Part shown: piece after piece, positions 1 through 9,329 of the stretch
Layout of the letters: each line of letters starts with the position of its first letter
Numbering within the stretch: position 1 is the first letter of the stretch
NCBI GenBank assembly: GCA_045594885.1
Contig: JAZNZJ010000022.1
Coordinates: forward strand, 8,480 to 72,479
Length of the DNA stretch: 64,000 bases
From: Fimenecus sp045594885
Lineage (GTDB): Bacteria > Bacillota > Clostridia > Oscillospirales > Acutalibacteraceae
Direction: 5' to 3'
The notes under the pieces: generated by a model
Seen by the model: the letters and a program-made list of their open reading frames with translations, nothing else
Database searches by the model: none
Told to the model about the DNA's origin: nothing
Program-made: the position numbers and the translations under genes

Positions 1-316
1 TGCATATTGAATAACCATATTTATATTTCATAACAACACTTTCAACGTATTCACCATCAGAAAGCGTGAATAGAAATTTAACGGTATCATCAATTTTTGA
101 CACTAATTTTGTGTTTACAATGCAATTATTTAATGAAAAATGTTTAGAAAGTTTCAGTCGCATATCTTTTGAAATATTAGTCATCTCATCAAAAGACATT
201 ACACATTTTTCATGTAACCACGAAAATATCTGTTTAGCTCTAAAAGATTGAAAACCAATCGCAGATAATTCTTTATTCAGTTCTTCAAAACTTAATGAGC
301 GAATATCGATGGGCAT
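1..316 (-). CDS. rlmN: 23S rRNA (adenine(2503)-C(2))-methyltransferase RlmN, N-terminal part
   Basis: This gene is cut by the window edge; about 105 N-terminal residues are visible. I translated it by hand from the ATG at 316-314, which follows the rsmB stop by 4 bp. The visible part holds the RlmN accessory domain: MPIDIRSLSFEELN, then FRAKQIFSWLH, and KFLFTLSDGEYVESVVMKY leading towards the radical-SAM domain, which lies outside the window. RlmN is a radical-SAM enzyme that methylates C2 of A2503 in 23S rRNA and A37 of some tRNAs. The position directly after rsmB is the usual Firmicutes order and supports the call. It is the last gene seen of the long minus-strand run. Confidence 0.9.
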   Translation of the reverse strand, partial: MPIDIRSLSFEELNKELSAIGFQSFRAKQIFSWLHEKCVMSFDEMTNISKDMRLKLSKHFSLNNCIVNTKLVSKIDDTVKFLFTLSDGEYVESVVMKYKYGYSIC

Positions 317-320
317 AAAT

Positions 321-1604
321 TCAATCCTTTATAAACTTAGCAAGAAAAAAACCGTCAGTACCATTGTTATGTGGCATTAAAGTCATATAGCCATCTTCAT
401 CGCTAAGTAAAACCTTTTTAAAATCTCTATTTTCTTCTAAAAATCTGTCGCATATTGCTTGATTTTCTGCTTTATTTAAAGAACAAGTTGAATAGACAAT
501 AACACCCTTATTCTTCAAATATTTAGCTGAACAATTTAAAATATTGTACTGCAAATCACATAATTTGTCAACAAATCCCAGATCCTTATACTTAATCTCG
601 GGTTTTCTTCTAATAACTCCAAGACCACTACAGGGTACATCACAGAGAATTCTGTCAGCCTTTGGTAATTTATCATTAAAAACTGAAGAATCGTTAACTT
701 TTGCCTCAATAATTTCAACACCTAATTTTTCAGCATTTTTACTGATGAGGTTAACTCTGTGTTCATATAAATCAAAGGCATAAATTTTACCTCTATTTTT
801 CATTTTTTCAGCAATTGTAAATGATTTACCGCCGGGTGCAGAGCATACGTCAAAGACAATATCATCAGGTTGAGGGTCAAGGTTTTTAATGCAAATCTGT
901 GAGGCAAAATCCTGCACATGAAATAGCCCTTGTCTATATGCATTTGTTTCAAAGACCGTACCACTTTTAATTATTATTGCATCTTCAATAATTTCTGATT
1001 TTTCAGCAATGACGTTTTCAGTTTTAAATAAATCAATTAAATCATCAACAGTCGTTTTGAGTGTATTAACACGAATAACCAGTGGTACAGCTCCTATTGA
1101 TGCACTTAAAAGATTTTTAGTGTTGTCATAACCATAATCATTAATAAAATGCTTAACCAAATCATATGGGCAAGAAAATTCAATGCTAAAATTATAAATT
1201 CTATCATCGGTATTAGGCATTTCAATATGGGTTGATGATACTTTTCTTAATACCGAATTAACTAAACCTGCTGAATACGCACAATTAACTTTTTTAACCA
1301 ACTTTACAGACTCGTTTACTGCAGCAGATACAGGAACTTTATCCATAAACTTAATTTGATAAATTCCCATCCTCAAAATAGTAAGTACCTGTGGGTTTAA
1401 TTTTTTTAGGGGCTGTGACAAAAACTTTTCAAGTATGTAATCGAGTGTTATTTTGCGTTCAATAACACCATATACTAATGAACATACAAATGGGGCAGAT
1501 ACAACCTCATTTTCTTTAAGTACTGTATCTACCGCAATATTCGAATATGCTTTATCACGTTCAATTTTATTTAGAATTTTAAAAGCAATATATCTGTCAT
1601 TCAT
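321..1604 (-). CDS. rsmB: 16S rRNA (cytosine(967)-C(5))-methyltransferase RsmB
   Basis: The product has 427 residues, the usual RsmB length. Residues 1-140 form a NusB-like RNA-binding domain, and the rest is a SAM-dependent RNA m5C methyltransferase. Visible motifs are DVCSAPGGKSF (SAM binding), DVPCSGLGV and YSTCSL near residue 374; the latter two carry the two catalytic cysteines of the NOL1/NOP2/Sun family. It methylates C967 of 16S rRNA. The start is 4 bp downstream of the Zn-peptidase stop, and rlmN follows after 4 bp, so the genes are very probably cotranscribed. I see no anomaly. Confidence 0.96.
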   Translation of the reverse strand: MNDRYIAFKILNKIERDKAYSNIAVDTVLKENEVVSAPFVCSLVYGVIERKITLDYILEKFLSQPLKKLNPQVLTILRMGIYQIKFMDKVPVSAAVNESVKLVKKVNCAYSAGLVNSVLRKVSSTHIEMPNTDDRIYNFSIEFSCPYDLVKHFINDYGYDNTKNLLSASIGAVPLVIRVNTLKTTVDDLIDLFKTENVIAEKSEIIEDAIIIKSGTVFETNAYRQGLFHVQDFASQICIKNLDPQPDDIVFDVCSAPGGKSFTIAEKMKNRGKIYAFDLYEHRVNLISKNAEKLGVEIIEAKVNDSSVFNDKLPKADRILCDVPCSGLGVIRRKPEIKYKDLGFVDKLCDLQYNILNCSAKYLKNKGVIVYSTCSLNKAENQAICDRFLEENRDFKKVLLSDEDGYMTLMPHNNGTDGFFLAKFIKD

Positions 1605-1607
1605 AAG

Positions 1608-2309
1608 CTATTTACGTCTTCTTGTTGTCAAAATTAATCTAATAAGGTTTGCAACACTTACTGCTAAAGCGGCAACGTAAGTCATCGCAGCGGCAGTAAG
1701 GACTTTTTTTGCACCAACCTTTTCATCACTATCAAGTAAATCAACTTCACTAATTACTTTTAATGCACGTGAACTTGCGTTAAATTCTACGGGCAAAGTT
1801 ACAAGTTGAAAAAGAACTGCAAAAGAGAAAAAAACAATACCAAAAATTGCAAGTGGTTCAAAATTGAGGAAAAACCCGATTATCGCAAGTGGAAAACCCA
1901 GCCTTGAGCCCAATGATGCAACGGGAAAAATTGTGTTTCTTGCTTTAATTGGGAAATAACTCTGTGCATATTGAGCCGCATGACCTGCTTCGTGACAGGC
2001 AACACCAATTGCGGCTACAGAAGTGGAATTATAAACATTATCTGAAAGTCGAATAACATTTGTCTTAGGGTCGTAATGGTCAGTAAGATTGCCCGATACT
2101 CGCTCGATTCTAACATTATCAATTCCGTAATATCTCAATATTTCCTGTGCTGCCCTTGCACCTGAAATTCCTCTCTGTGATAAAACAGTAGAATACTTTT
2201 TAAACAAAGAATTTACTCTTGCTGATGCAATCATAGAAAAAACTAAAACAGGCAAAACAAGTATAATATAGTAATAATTTGATAAATAGTAATATGAAAA
2301 ATAATTCAT
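1608..2309 (-). CDS. Neutral zinc metallopeptidase, YugP family membrane protein
   Basis: The 233-residue product matches the YugP/PF04298 Zn-peptidase family. A membrane helix lies at about residues 12-30. The zinc motif HEAGH is at residues 106-110, preceded by IGVAC. Two further hydrophobic stretches follow in the C-terminal half (about 135-180 and 205-225). The family is conserved in Firmicutes beside fmt and rsmB, but its substrate is unknown. The gene begins 3 bp after the fmt stop and ends 3 bp before rsmB, so it is an internal gene of a translation-related operon. The peptidase activity is inferred from the motif and family. Confidence 0.9.
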   Translation of the reverse strand: MNYFSYYYLSNYYYIILVLPVLVFSMIASARVNSLFKKYSTVLSQRGISGARAAQEILRYYGIDNVRIERVSGNLTDHYDPKTNVIRLSDNVYNSTSVAAIGVACHEAGHAAQYAQSYFPIKARNTIFPVASLGSRLGFPLAIIGFFLNFEPLAIFGIVFFSFAVLFQLVTLPVEFNASSRALKVISEVDLLDSDEKVGAKKVLTAAAMTYVAALAVSVANLIRLILTTRRRK

Positions 2310-2312
2310 ATG

Positions 2313-3245
2313 TCACACTCCTGCAATAATACCTCGTTCAATTCGTTGACCTCTTAAAAAGCTTGAAGTATCCATTTTTTTCTTGCCCTCTGCTTGGATT
2401 TCAAGAATTTCAATACATTTACCGTCGCCACATAATATGACAAGTCTGTTATTATTATCAACAATTTCACCGGGATTTCCCGTAAAAGTTTCTTCCAAAA
2501 TTCTTGATTTATGGATTTTAAATTTTTTGCCATTTATTGTCATTGTTGCAATTGGCCAAGAATACAAACCTCTGATTTTATTGTGAACTTCTAATGCAGA
2601 TTTGGAAAAATCAATCGGACAAAGTGCTTTTGTAATTATTGGAGCATAATTTGAAAGATTATCCTCTTGCTTTTCAGGATGCAAATCATTATTTTTTAAA
2701 GCATCAACTGTTTCAATAAGAACTTGAGCACCTAATAGTGAAAGTTCATCAAAAAGTTCCTCGGCAGTAATATCTTTATCTATTGCAATGGCCTTTTTTA
2801 TTAACATATCACCCGTATCAAGACCAACATCCATCTGCATAGATGTTACACCGGTTTCCGTTTCACCGTTGAGAATACTCCATTGAATTGGCGCAGCACC
2901 ACGAAGTTTTGGTAATAATGATGCATGAATATTAATACAACCATATTTAACACTTTCGAGAATTTCCTTGGGAAGTATTTTGCCAAATGCAACAACAATA
3001 ATCAGCTCTGCTTTAAGAGAATTAATTATTTCTAATGCTTCGCCGTTACGCATTGAGTTTGGCTGAAAAACAGGAATATTATTTTCAAGAGCACATACTT
3101 TTACCGGCGGAGGTGTTAACTCATAACCTCTCCCCTTTGGCTTGTCGGGTTGTGTAAAAACACCAACAACATTATTTTCGCTATTTATGAGAGCTTTTAA
3201 ACAAGGAACAGCAAAATCAGGTGTTCCCATAAAAATTATACGCAT
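2313..3245 (-). CDS. fmt: Methionyl-tRNA formyltransferase
   Basis: The 310-residue length is typical. The N-terminus MRIIFMGTPDFAVP is the canonical Fmt start. The formyltransferase catalytic segment reads INIHASLLPKLRGAAPIQW, with the conserved Asn-His pair and the SLLPKLRG loop. A C-terminal OB-like domain follows. It transfers a formyl group from 10-formyl-THF to initiator Met-tRNA. It lies 7 bp downstream of def, whose product removes that formyl group later, so the pair is functionally coherent. Confidence 0.97.
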   Translation of the reverse strand: MRIIFMGTPDFAVPCLKALINSENNVVGVFTQPDKPKGRGYELTPPPVKVCALENNIPVFQPNSMRNGEALEIINSLKAELIIVVAFGKILPKEILESVKYGCINIHASLLPKLRGAAPIQWSILNGETETGVTSMQMDVGLDTGDMLIKKAIAIDKDITAEELFDELSLLGAQVLIETVDALKNNDLHPEKQEDNLSNYAPIITKALCPIDFSKSALEVHNKIRGLYSWPIATMTINGKKFKIHKSRILEETFTGNPGEIVDNNNRLVILCGDGKCIEILEIQAEGKKKMDTSSFLRGQRIERGIIAGV

Positions 3246-3252
3246 AAAATCA

Positions 3253-3726
3253 CTAATTTCCTTTTGTGTTTTTTTCTATTTCTTCTTTACTTGCTAATTT
3301 ATCGGTATAGATTATTCCGTCAAGATGGTCAATTTCGTGACAAAAAGCCTTTGCTTTTAATTCTGTTCCTTTATAAACACACCAGTTACCGTTTCTGTTT
3401 TGTGCTTTTACTTTTACATTCATTGGGCGAATTGTGTAACCTTGTTTTCCGGGAAGTGACAGGCAACCTTCAACACCAACTTGTTTTCCTTCTTCCTCAA
3501 TAATTTCAGGATTAACAAGTTCAATTAATCCGTCACCAACATCAATAACAACAACTCTGCGAAGAATTCCAACCTGTACTGCGGCAAGGCCAACCCCTTC
3601 TGCCTGATACATAGTTTCTTTCATATCGTCAAGCAAATCCCATAATTTTTCGTCAAAATTTTCTACAATTCTGCTCTTTTTTCTTAATATTGCATCTTCT
3701 TCGGTTCTTATTTTTCTGATTGCCAT
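3253..3726 (-). CDS. def: Peptide deformylase
   Basis: The 157-residue protein shows all three deformylase motifs in order: GVGLAAVQVG (motif I), EGCLSLPG (motif II, metal-binding Cys) and HEIDHLDG (motif III, metal-binding His pair and catalytic Glu). It removes the N-formyl group from nascent proteins in the cytosol. The C-terminus after the HEIDH helix is short, as in type I enzymes. It lies between priA (9 bp upstream) and fmt (7 bp downstream) in the operon. Confidence 0.97.
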   Translation of the reverse strand: MAIRKIRTEEDAILRKKSRIVENFDEKLWDLLDDMKETMYQAEGVGLAAVQVGILRRVVVIDVGDGLIELVNPEIIEEEGKQVGVEGCLSLPGKQGYTIRPMNVKVKAQNRNGNWCVYKGTELKAKAFCHEIDHLDGIIYTDKLASKEEIEKNTKGN

Positions 3727-3735
3727 TTCATTTCC

Positions 3736-6189
3736 TCACATTGTATTTTCAGGGTTAATGTCAGCATATACTGTGACATCACTGAATTGATTATTTTTTG
3801 AGAATGATTTTAATAAATTCTCAATCATTGCTCGAAATCTTTTACTATTTTTACATTTAACTATTATTCGGTTTCTGAACTTACCACCAATTTTTGCTAC
3901 TCGAGGTGTAACAGGTCCCAAAACAATAATATTTACATCTTTATATTCACTACTGTGCAGTTTTTTAAGCTCACTTAAAAAAGCTAATGAACAATTGTTA
4001 ACAGAAAACTCTTTTTCAGAGGTAAATCCAATTACACAAATATCACAATAAGGCGGATATATCATTTCTTTTCTAATTGGTATTTCCAAATTATAAAATG
4101 ATTTATAATCTTGAGATTTAGCAAGAGTAATAATCTCGCTTTCTGGAAAAGAAGTTTGAATATATGCCTTACCCGGTGAAGAACCTCGACCGCTTCGTCC
4201 GACAACTTGAGTTATTAAATCAAAAGCACGTTCACCGCTTTTAAAATCATCATTAAAAAGCATTTGGTCAACGCTCAAAACACCAACAAGAGTAACATTG
4301 GGAAAATTCAGCCCTTTTGCAACCATCTGTGTGCCAATAAGAATGTCATATTCACCTTTAGCAAAACTACCAAATTTCTCTTCATAAGAAAAACGTGATG
4401 ATGTTGTATCTGTATCCATACGGAGAATTTGTGCCTCAGGTACTATCATTTGTAATTCTTCTTCAAGTTTCTGTGTGCCTGTTCCCGAGAAATTAACAGA
4501 TTCAGTATTGCAATGGTTACACATTTTACTATATGGAACTGAATATCCACAATAGTGACACATCAATCGACCATTTTTTATATGATATGTCAAAGATATA
4601 CTGCAATTTGGACAAGTCATTACAGTTCCGCACTCGCTACAAGAAGCAAATGTATTGTACCCTCTTCTATTCAAAAGCAATATAGTTTGATTATGATTTT
4701 CATAGTTTTCACGAATTTCACCAGCAAGTTTCTTACTGATATTTTCAAGAACCATATCGCTTTGATAAGTTGTATCGATTATCTCAACGTCGGGCAATAC
4801 GGAATTACCGTATCTATTGGAAAGTTCAAATAAATCATATGCACCATTTGAAGCTTTAGTATATGTATCAATCGACGGAGTTGCAGAAGATAACACAAGC
4901 AAACCATTATGGTATTTAGTTCTAAAAGCAGCTACTTCGTGAGCATGATAACGTGGCGACATTTCAGATTTATAAGTATGTTCCTGCTCCTCGTCAATAA
5001 TAATGAGTCCAATTTTTTCAAACGGAGCAAAAATTGCTGAACGTGTACCAATGGCTATCTGTGCCTCGCCTCTTTTCACTTTTTTCCATTCATCGAGTCG
5101 CTGACCTAATGAAAGAGCACTATGAAAAACTGCTACCTTTGAACCATAACGTTCATAAAACAATGAAAGCATTTGAGGAGTAAGAGATATTTCAGGAATC
5201 AACACAATAATACCTTTATCCGTTTTAATTGCTTCATCAATAAGCTTCAAATAAACTTGTGTCTTGCCGCTACCTGTTACTCCATAGAGCAGAGCACCAC
5301 GTGGATTGTTGTCATAAAATAAATCTAACATTCCTTTATATGCATCATTTTGTTCTTCAGAAAGTAATATTTCGGTATTATTATAAGCATCTACACTTTC
5401 GTAAGGTGCTCTGTAAATCTCATCGTCGTAAGTTTTAACTATACCCTTACTCTCTAAAGCAAGTATAACTGCTGATGAATAACCTGTAAAATAGCACAAT
5501 TCTTTTACAGAGGCAGTACCAATATCAAATAATAGTTTAACAATATCACTTTGTTTTTTAGTAAGTTTCTCTGCAGTACTACTATTTAAAAACTCATTAG
5601 ATAAACAAACCATTTTAATGGTAGCATCGCCAATGCGACGACGCGTATCGACATTTTTTAACAAGATGCCCGCATCGACCATTTTATCGAGTATTTGTTG
5701 ATTCTTTTTCAATCCACAAGCAGAAATTATGGATTCACTTTTCGTAAATTGATTTTTATTCAGTAAATAAGAATAAATCTCTATTTCTATATCATTTGTA
5801 ATTTCACCTTTAAAATCAGGATTAACTGCATAAAGAACACTAATACTCATTGAAAACCCCAAAGGTAAAAACAACTTACATGCCTCAAAATATGTGCAAA
5901 ATGTTTGCTCACGGATAAAATTAGCCGTTAAAAGCATTTCACGAGTTAATATAGGTTCATCATCTAACACAGAATCAATTTTTTTAAGCTTTTTCTCATT
6001 TTTTTCAATCTCTTTTACAGAAAAAACCATACCTACTCGCTTTTTTGATGAATTTCCGAATGGTACAAGAACTCTTTTACCAGCACAAATTTCAAGCATT
6101 AAATTAAGAGGTACAGAATAATCAAACAACATATCAAAAGAATATGCTGTATTTTCAACAGCAATCTTTGCAACCGTTATTAGTCCCAT
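3736..6189 (-). CDS. priA: Primosomal protein N' (replication restart helicase PriA)
   Basis: At 817 residues this is a full-length PriA. An N-terminal 3'-end-binding domain is followed by a superfamily 2 helicase core with Walker A GVTGSGKT at residues 303-310 and the DEEQ-type Walker B box LIIIDEEQEH. A four-pair cysteine cluster (CSECGTVMTCPNC, then CHYCGY and CNHC) binds two zincs. The conserved helicase segment QVVGRSGRG follows. It reloads the replisome at stalled forks. The gene sits between rpoZ and def, as in many clostridia. Position 3736 encodes the stop, 9 bp before def. Confidence 0.97.
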   Translation of the reverse strand: MGLITVAKIAVENTAYSFDMLFDYSVPLNLMLEICAGKRVLVPFGNSSKKRVGMVFSVKEIEKNEKKLKKIDSVLDDEPILTREMLLTANFIREQTFCTYFEACKLFLPLGFSMSISVLYAVNPDFKGEITNDIEIEIYSYLLNKNQFTKSESIISACGLKKNQQILDKMVDAGILLKNVDTRRRIGDATIKMVCLSNEFLNSSTAEKLTKKQSDIVKLLFDIGTASVKELCYFTGYSSAVILALESKGIVKTYDDEIYRAPYESVDAYNNTEILLSEEQNDAYKGMLDLFYDNNPRGALLYGVTGSGKTQVYLKLIDEAIKTDKGIIVLIPEISLTPQMLSLFYERYGSKVAVFHSALSLGQRLDEWKKVKRGEAQIAIGTRSAIFAPFEKIGLIIIDEEQEHTYKSEMSPRYHAHEVAAFRTKYHNGLLVLSSATPSIDTYTKASNGAYDLFELSNRYGNSVLPDVEIIDTTYQSDMVLENISKKLAGEIRENYENHNQTILLLNRRGYNTFASCSECGTVMTCPNCSISLTYHIKNGRLMCHYCGYSVPYSKMCNHCNTESVNFSGTGTQKLEEELQMIVPEAQILRMDTDTTSSRFSYEEKFGSFAKGEYDILIGTQMVAKGLNFPNVTLVGVLSVDQMLFNDDFKSGERAFDLITQVVGRSGRGSSPGKAYIQTSFPESEIITLAKSQDYKSFYNLEIPIRKEMIYPPYCDICVIGFTSEKEFSVNNCSLAFLSELKKLHSSEYKDVNIIVLGPVTPRVAKIGGKFRNRIIVKCKNSKRFRAMIENLLKSFSKNNQFSDVTVYADINPENTM

Positions 6190-6224
6190 ACTCTGCCCCC
6201 TTTTTTACATTTAATTATTAACTT

Positions 6225-6434
6225 TTAAATATTTCTTATTTCTTCAGGTTCAACAACCTCATAAACACCGGTAATGATTTCATCAAGAGCAATGCTTACA
6301 GGTTTATCTTTAAGAATTTCATTGTTTTCTTGTGCATCTGTTGCTATTTCTCTCGCTCTTTTTGCTACTGCAGTAACAAGTGAGTATCGGCTTGTATTGT
6401 TTTTAAGCACATTTCTTAAATCTGGATTAAACAT
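6225..6434 (-). CDS. rpoZ: DNA-directed RNA polymerase subunit omega
   Basis: This is a 69-residue omega subunit. The N-terminal part has SRYSLVTAVAKRAREIA, the conserved RpoZ helix that wraps the beta-prime C-terminus, and KPVSIALDEI follows. It aids assembly of RNA polymerase. It lies 38 bp downstream of gmk, the standard gmk-rpoZ order, and 35 bp upstream of priA. Confidence 0.95.
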   Translation of the reverse strand: MFNPDLRNVLKNNTSRYSLVTAVAKRAREIATDAQENNEILKDKPVSIALDEIITGVYEVVEPEEIRNI

Positions 6435-6472
6435 AATATAACCTCGCTTATATAAAATAGACTTATGTAAAA

Positions 6473-7033
6473 TTAAAGAGAATGAAGTATTGATAAAACT
6501 TTTTCAACAGCATTGTCAACTTCATCATTAACGACATTATAATCGTAATTAACACTTCTCTTAATTTCATTTTTTGCAATATCTAGACGACGCTCAATAT
6601 CGGCATCGTCTTCCGTTCCTCTTGAACGCAATCTTTTTTCAAGTTCTTCAATTGACGGTGGTAAAATAAATATTCCGACAGAATCCGGATATATTTCTTT
6701 AATCTTACTTGCGCCCTGAACCTCAATTTTTAAAATAACAATTTTGTTTTCTGAAAGCCATTTATCAATGGGCGCTTTCGGCGTTCCATACAAATTTTCA
6801 CCATATTGTGCAAATTCAAGGAATTCACCATTGTTAATCATATTTTTAAAATCAGACGATGATATGAAATAATAATCTACACCGTTACATTCATTATCTC
6901 TTATTTCTCTTGTTGTTAATGAAACTGACTTTTTAAGAGTTTTATCCTTTTTTAATACAATATCTAAAATTGTATCTTTACCCACACCTGATGGACCGGA
7001 AAACAAAACTAAAGTACCTTTATTATTCTCCAT
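6473..7033 (-). CDS. gmk: Guanylate kinase
   Basis: I place the start at the ATG at 7033-7031 (MENNKGTLVLFSG). This gives 186 residues and an 11-bp overlap with the end of remA; a longer in-frame start at 7057 would add eight unlikely residues. The P-loop GPSGVGKDT is at residues 13-21, and SVSLTTREIRDNE with the GVDYYFI segment forms the GMP-binding region. It phosphorylates GMP to GDP. The overlap with remA and the order remA-gmk-rpoZ suggest translational coupling within the operon. Confidence 0.96.
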   Translation of the reverse strand: MENNKGTLVLFSGPSGVGKDTILDIVLKKDKTLKKSVSLTTREIRDNECNGVDYYFISSSDFKNMINNGEFLEFAQYGENLYGTPKAPIDKWLSENKIVILKIEVQGASKIKEIYPDSVGIFILPPSIEELEKRLRSRGTEDDADIERRLDIAKNEIKRSVNYDYNVVNDEVDNAVEKVLSILHSL

Positions 7034-7280
7034 ATAATTCACCCTCATCCGAATCAACTCTGCTAAGTATTGTTTCTGCTTTTAGATAAGATGCAACAAT
7101 ATGGTCACTATCCATAATAATAACCGCCTGTGTTTTTCTTCCTTGAGTTGCGTCAATAAGCATATGATTTTCTTTCGCTTTAGCAACCATTCTCTTTATA
7201 GGAGCAGAATCAGTTGAAACAACCGCAATTACTCTGTCAGCATTTACCGCATTACCAAAACCCACATTTATAAGCTTCAT
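7023..7280 (-). CDS. remA: Extracellular matrix regulatory protein RemA (DUF370)
   Basis: The 85-residue product has the DUF370/RemA signature: MKLINVGFGNAVNADRVIAV at the start, then SAPIKRM and IDATQGRKTQAVI. In Bacillus subtilis RemA is a DNA-binding activator of biofilm matrix genes that forms ring-like oligomers. Here the matrix role is only inferred. The yicC-remA-gmk-rpoZ order is conserved across Firmicutes. The stop codon overlaps the gmk start by 11 bp. Confidence 0.93.
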   Translation of the reverse strand: MKLINVGFGNAVNADRVIAVVSTDSAPIKRMVAKAKENHMLIDATQGRKTQAVIIMDSDHIVASYLKAETILSRVDSDEGELYGE

Positions 7281-7289
7281 TAGAAATCC

Positions 7290-8174
7290 TCACTCAATGT
7301 TTTGAATCTGTTCACGAATTTTCTCAATTTCAGATTTGATGTCAATTACGTTACGTGCAATTGTGACGTCTTGAGCTTTTGAGCCAATTGTATTGGCTTC
7401 TCTGTTCATTTCCTGAACAAGAAAATCAATTTTTCTACCTATTGATTCCGTACTGTCCATAAACTGTCTTAACTGGTCAATGTGACTGCGTAATCTTACA
7501 GTTTCTTCTGCAACGGCAACCTTATCGGCAAATATTGCACATTCGGTCAACAAACGTTGTTCATCAATCTGAACATTCGACAAGTACTCATTGATTCTTG
7601 ATAATAATTTATCATTATATTCTTTAACAGTTTCCGGTGAACGAATTTCAATTTCTTTAACTTTTGATAAGATTATATCAATTCTTGAAAGTACATCATT
7701 TTTTAATTTTTCGCCCTCATCCTGACGCATTTCAATGAATTTTGTAACTGCAGTTTCAGCAACGGTTTTTACTGCATTCCAAATTTTCTCTTCATCCGCT
7801 TCAGTTTTATGAACCGTGAATATATCATTGTATCTCGCAAGTGAAGATAATGCCAAGTCATCACGCAAATTTAATTCGTTTCTTTCTGCAAGTTCTTTTA
7901 ATGCTGAAAGATATGACGATGCTAAAGAATGATTTACTAAAATTTCTACATTATCATCTTCTAGATTTTCAACCGATACATAGCACTCAACCTTACCTCT
8001 TGACACACGAGAAGCAACATAAGATTTAAGTTTTTCTTCTAAAAAGCCATAATTTCGTGGTACACGTGAATTAAATTCAAAATATCTGTGATTAACACTT
8101 TTAAGTTCTACTGTGATACTGATTGAATCAATTGTGTCCTGTGCTCGACCATAACCGGTCATACTTTTAATCAT
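7290..8174 (-). CDS. YicC/YloC family endoribonuclease
   Basis: I chose the ATG at 8174-8172 (MIKSMTGYGRA) because the ribosome binding site GGAG sits 8 bases before it; an upstream GTG at 8183 is too close to that site. This gives 294 residues. The family hallmarks are MTGYGRA at the N-terminus, ELKSVNHRYFEF, and the C-terminal FLVQEMNREANTIGSKA block. YicC proteins are endoribonucleases reported to act on RNA in decay pathways; the substrate here is unknown. It lies 9 bp upstream of remA. Confidence 0.93.
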   Translation of the reverse strand: MIKSMTGYGRAQDTIDSISITVELKSVNHRYFEFNSRVPRNYGFLEEKLKSYVASRVSRGKVECYVSVENLEDDNVEILVNHSLASSYLSALKELAERNELNLRDDLALSSLARYNDIFTVHKTEADEEKIWNAVKTVAETAVTKFIEMRQDEGEKLKNDVLSRIDIILSKVKEIEIRSPETVKEYNDKLLSRINEYLSNVQIDEQRLLTECAIFADKVAVAEETVRLRSHIDQLRQFMDSTESIGRKIDFLVQEMNREANTIGSKAQDVTIARNVIDIKSEIEKIREQIQNIE

Positions 8175-8191
8175 TATTTTCACTCCAAATA

Positions 8192-8566
8192 TTATTTACA
8201 ACAGTTACCCTTTAAAAGCGTTGGAATGTCGCCACTATAAGTACCGTTATTTAATTCAAATCCTAAAAATTCAAGAATATCATGAATTTTTGATAAAGAA
8301 CAATTTGCATAATAAGCATTTCTGTTAGCAGAAAAATTAAGCGCAGCACGAACAAACCCCTCGGTAAGAAGTTTGTCAGAATAATCACACTCTAAATCTA
8401 AAATGTAACAATTAAAGTTACTTACTTTTACTAAACATTTTCCTACTGTTTCAGAATTCTCGTTTATGCCAATATACATTCCATAAGTGCAATCACTTTC
8501 AATTATTTCCAAGGAAAACTCTTTAGATATTACATCAATATCTACTATCGGTTTATAAAATATCAT
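8192..8566 (-). CDS. Small GNAT-like protein of unknown function
   Basis: I do not recognise this 124-residue protein as a named family. Its layout resembles a compact GNAT fold: beta strands early (residues 15-55), then LTEGFVRAALNFSANRNAYYANC, which looks like the acetyl-CoA-binding helix followed by a strand, and LEFLGFEL near the end, similar to the closing GNAT strand. The C-terminus ends in GNCCK, with two adjacent cysteines. It overlaps the rluB stop by one base (TAATG type) and is followed 17 bp later by yicC, so it is cotranscribed with RNA-modification genes. Acetyltransferase activity is a guess from shape only. Confidence 0.6.
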   Translation of the reverse strand: MIFYKPIVDIDVISKEFSLEIIESDCTYGMYIGINENSETVGKCLVKVSNFNCYILDLECDYSDKLLTEGFVRAALNFSANRNAYYANCSLSKIHDILEFLGFELNNGTYSGDIPTLLKGNCCK

Positions 8567-9312
8567 TATTTACTACTCTTTCTTTCGACTGATGCAGCAA
8601 CCATAAGCTTGTGTACTTCTTCATCAGTAAGCTTTCTCCAGTCACCCTGTTTAAGCATACCTAACTTAACAGAACCGATTTGGGTTCTTTTGAGTCTTGC
8701 CACTTCAAGACCTAAAGTCTCACACATTTTACGAATCTGTCGGTTTCTGCCTTCATATATAATGAGTTCAAGAACAACTCTACCCTCTTTTTTTTCAATC
8801 ACACGAACCTCAGAAGGTAAAGTCATTCTTCCGTCGATTTCAACACCTGTTGATAATGCAGAAATCTGGTCTTCAGTTATTGTTGGTCTTACAGTAACTC
8901 TGTAAGTCTTCGGTACGTGACGTGCAGGATGTGTCAAAGCATTTGCAAATTCACCGTCATCAGTGAATAATAATAATCCTTCTGAATCTCTGTCAAGACG
9001 ACCAACGGGGTAAACACGTACACCAACATCTTCAACTAATTGCGCAACACATTTTCTACCCATCTCATCACTCATGGTTGTAATAAACCCACGGGGTTTA
9101 TGAAGCATAATATATGTGTTATTCTTGCCTTTTCTTACCTTTTTGCCTGCAACAACAATTGTGTCTTTTTTAGGGTCAACTTTATCACCGATAGAGGCAG
9201 GTTTACCATTTACCTTAACCTTACCTGCGGCAATCAGGTCTTCAGCTTTTCTTCGAGAAGCCACGCCACATTCAGAAAGATATTTTTGAAGTCTGATTTT
9301 ATTGTCTGCCAT
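8566..9312 (-). CDS. rluB: Pseudouridine synthase, RluB/RsuA family
   Basis: The start is set at the ATG at 9312 (MADNKIRLQKYLSE), preceded by GGGTG; this gives 248 residues. An S4 RNA-binding domain occupies residues 1-60 (CGVASRRKAEDLI). The RsuA/RluB catalytic core has GRLDRDSEGLLLFTDDGE with the catalytic aspartate, followed by HPARHVPKTYRV and EGRNRQIRKM. By family it isomerises a uridine in 23S rRNA helix 89 (RluB) or 16S rRNA (RsuA). RluB is favoured by the scpB-rluB type neighbourhood of Firmicutes. The ytfJ gene precedes it by 17 bp. Confidence 0.93.
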   Translation of the reverse strand: MADNKIRLQKYLSECGVASRRKAEDLIAAGKVKVNGKPASIGDKVDPKKDTIVVAGKKVRKGKNNTYIMLHKPRGFITTMSDEMGRKCVAQLVEDVGVRVYPVGRLDRDSEGLLLFTDDGEFANALTHPARHVPKTYRVTVRPTITEDQISALSTGVEIDGRMTLPSEVRVIEKKEGRVVLELIIYEGRNRQIRKMCETLGLEVARLKRTQIGSVKLGMLKQGDWRKLTDEEVHKLMVAASVERKSSK

Positions 9313-9329
9313 AATTACACCCAAAAAGA

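Noticed and set aside
66..251. A 61-codon plus-strand open frame
   Set aside because: It is a shadow of the rlmN gene on the other strand, which has clear family sequence.
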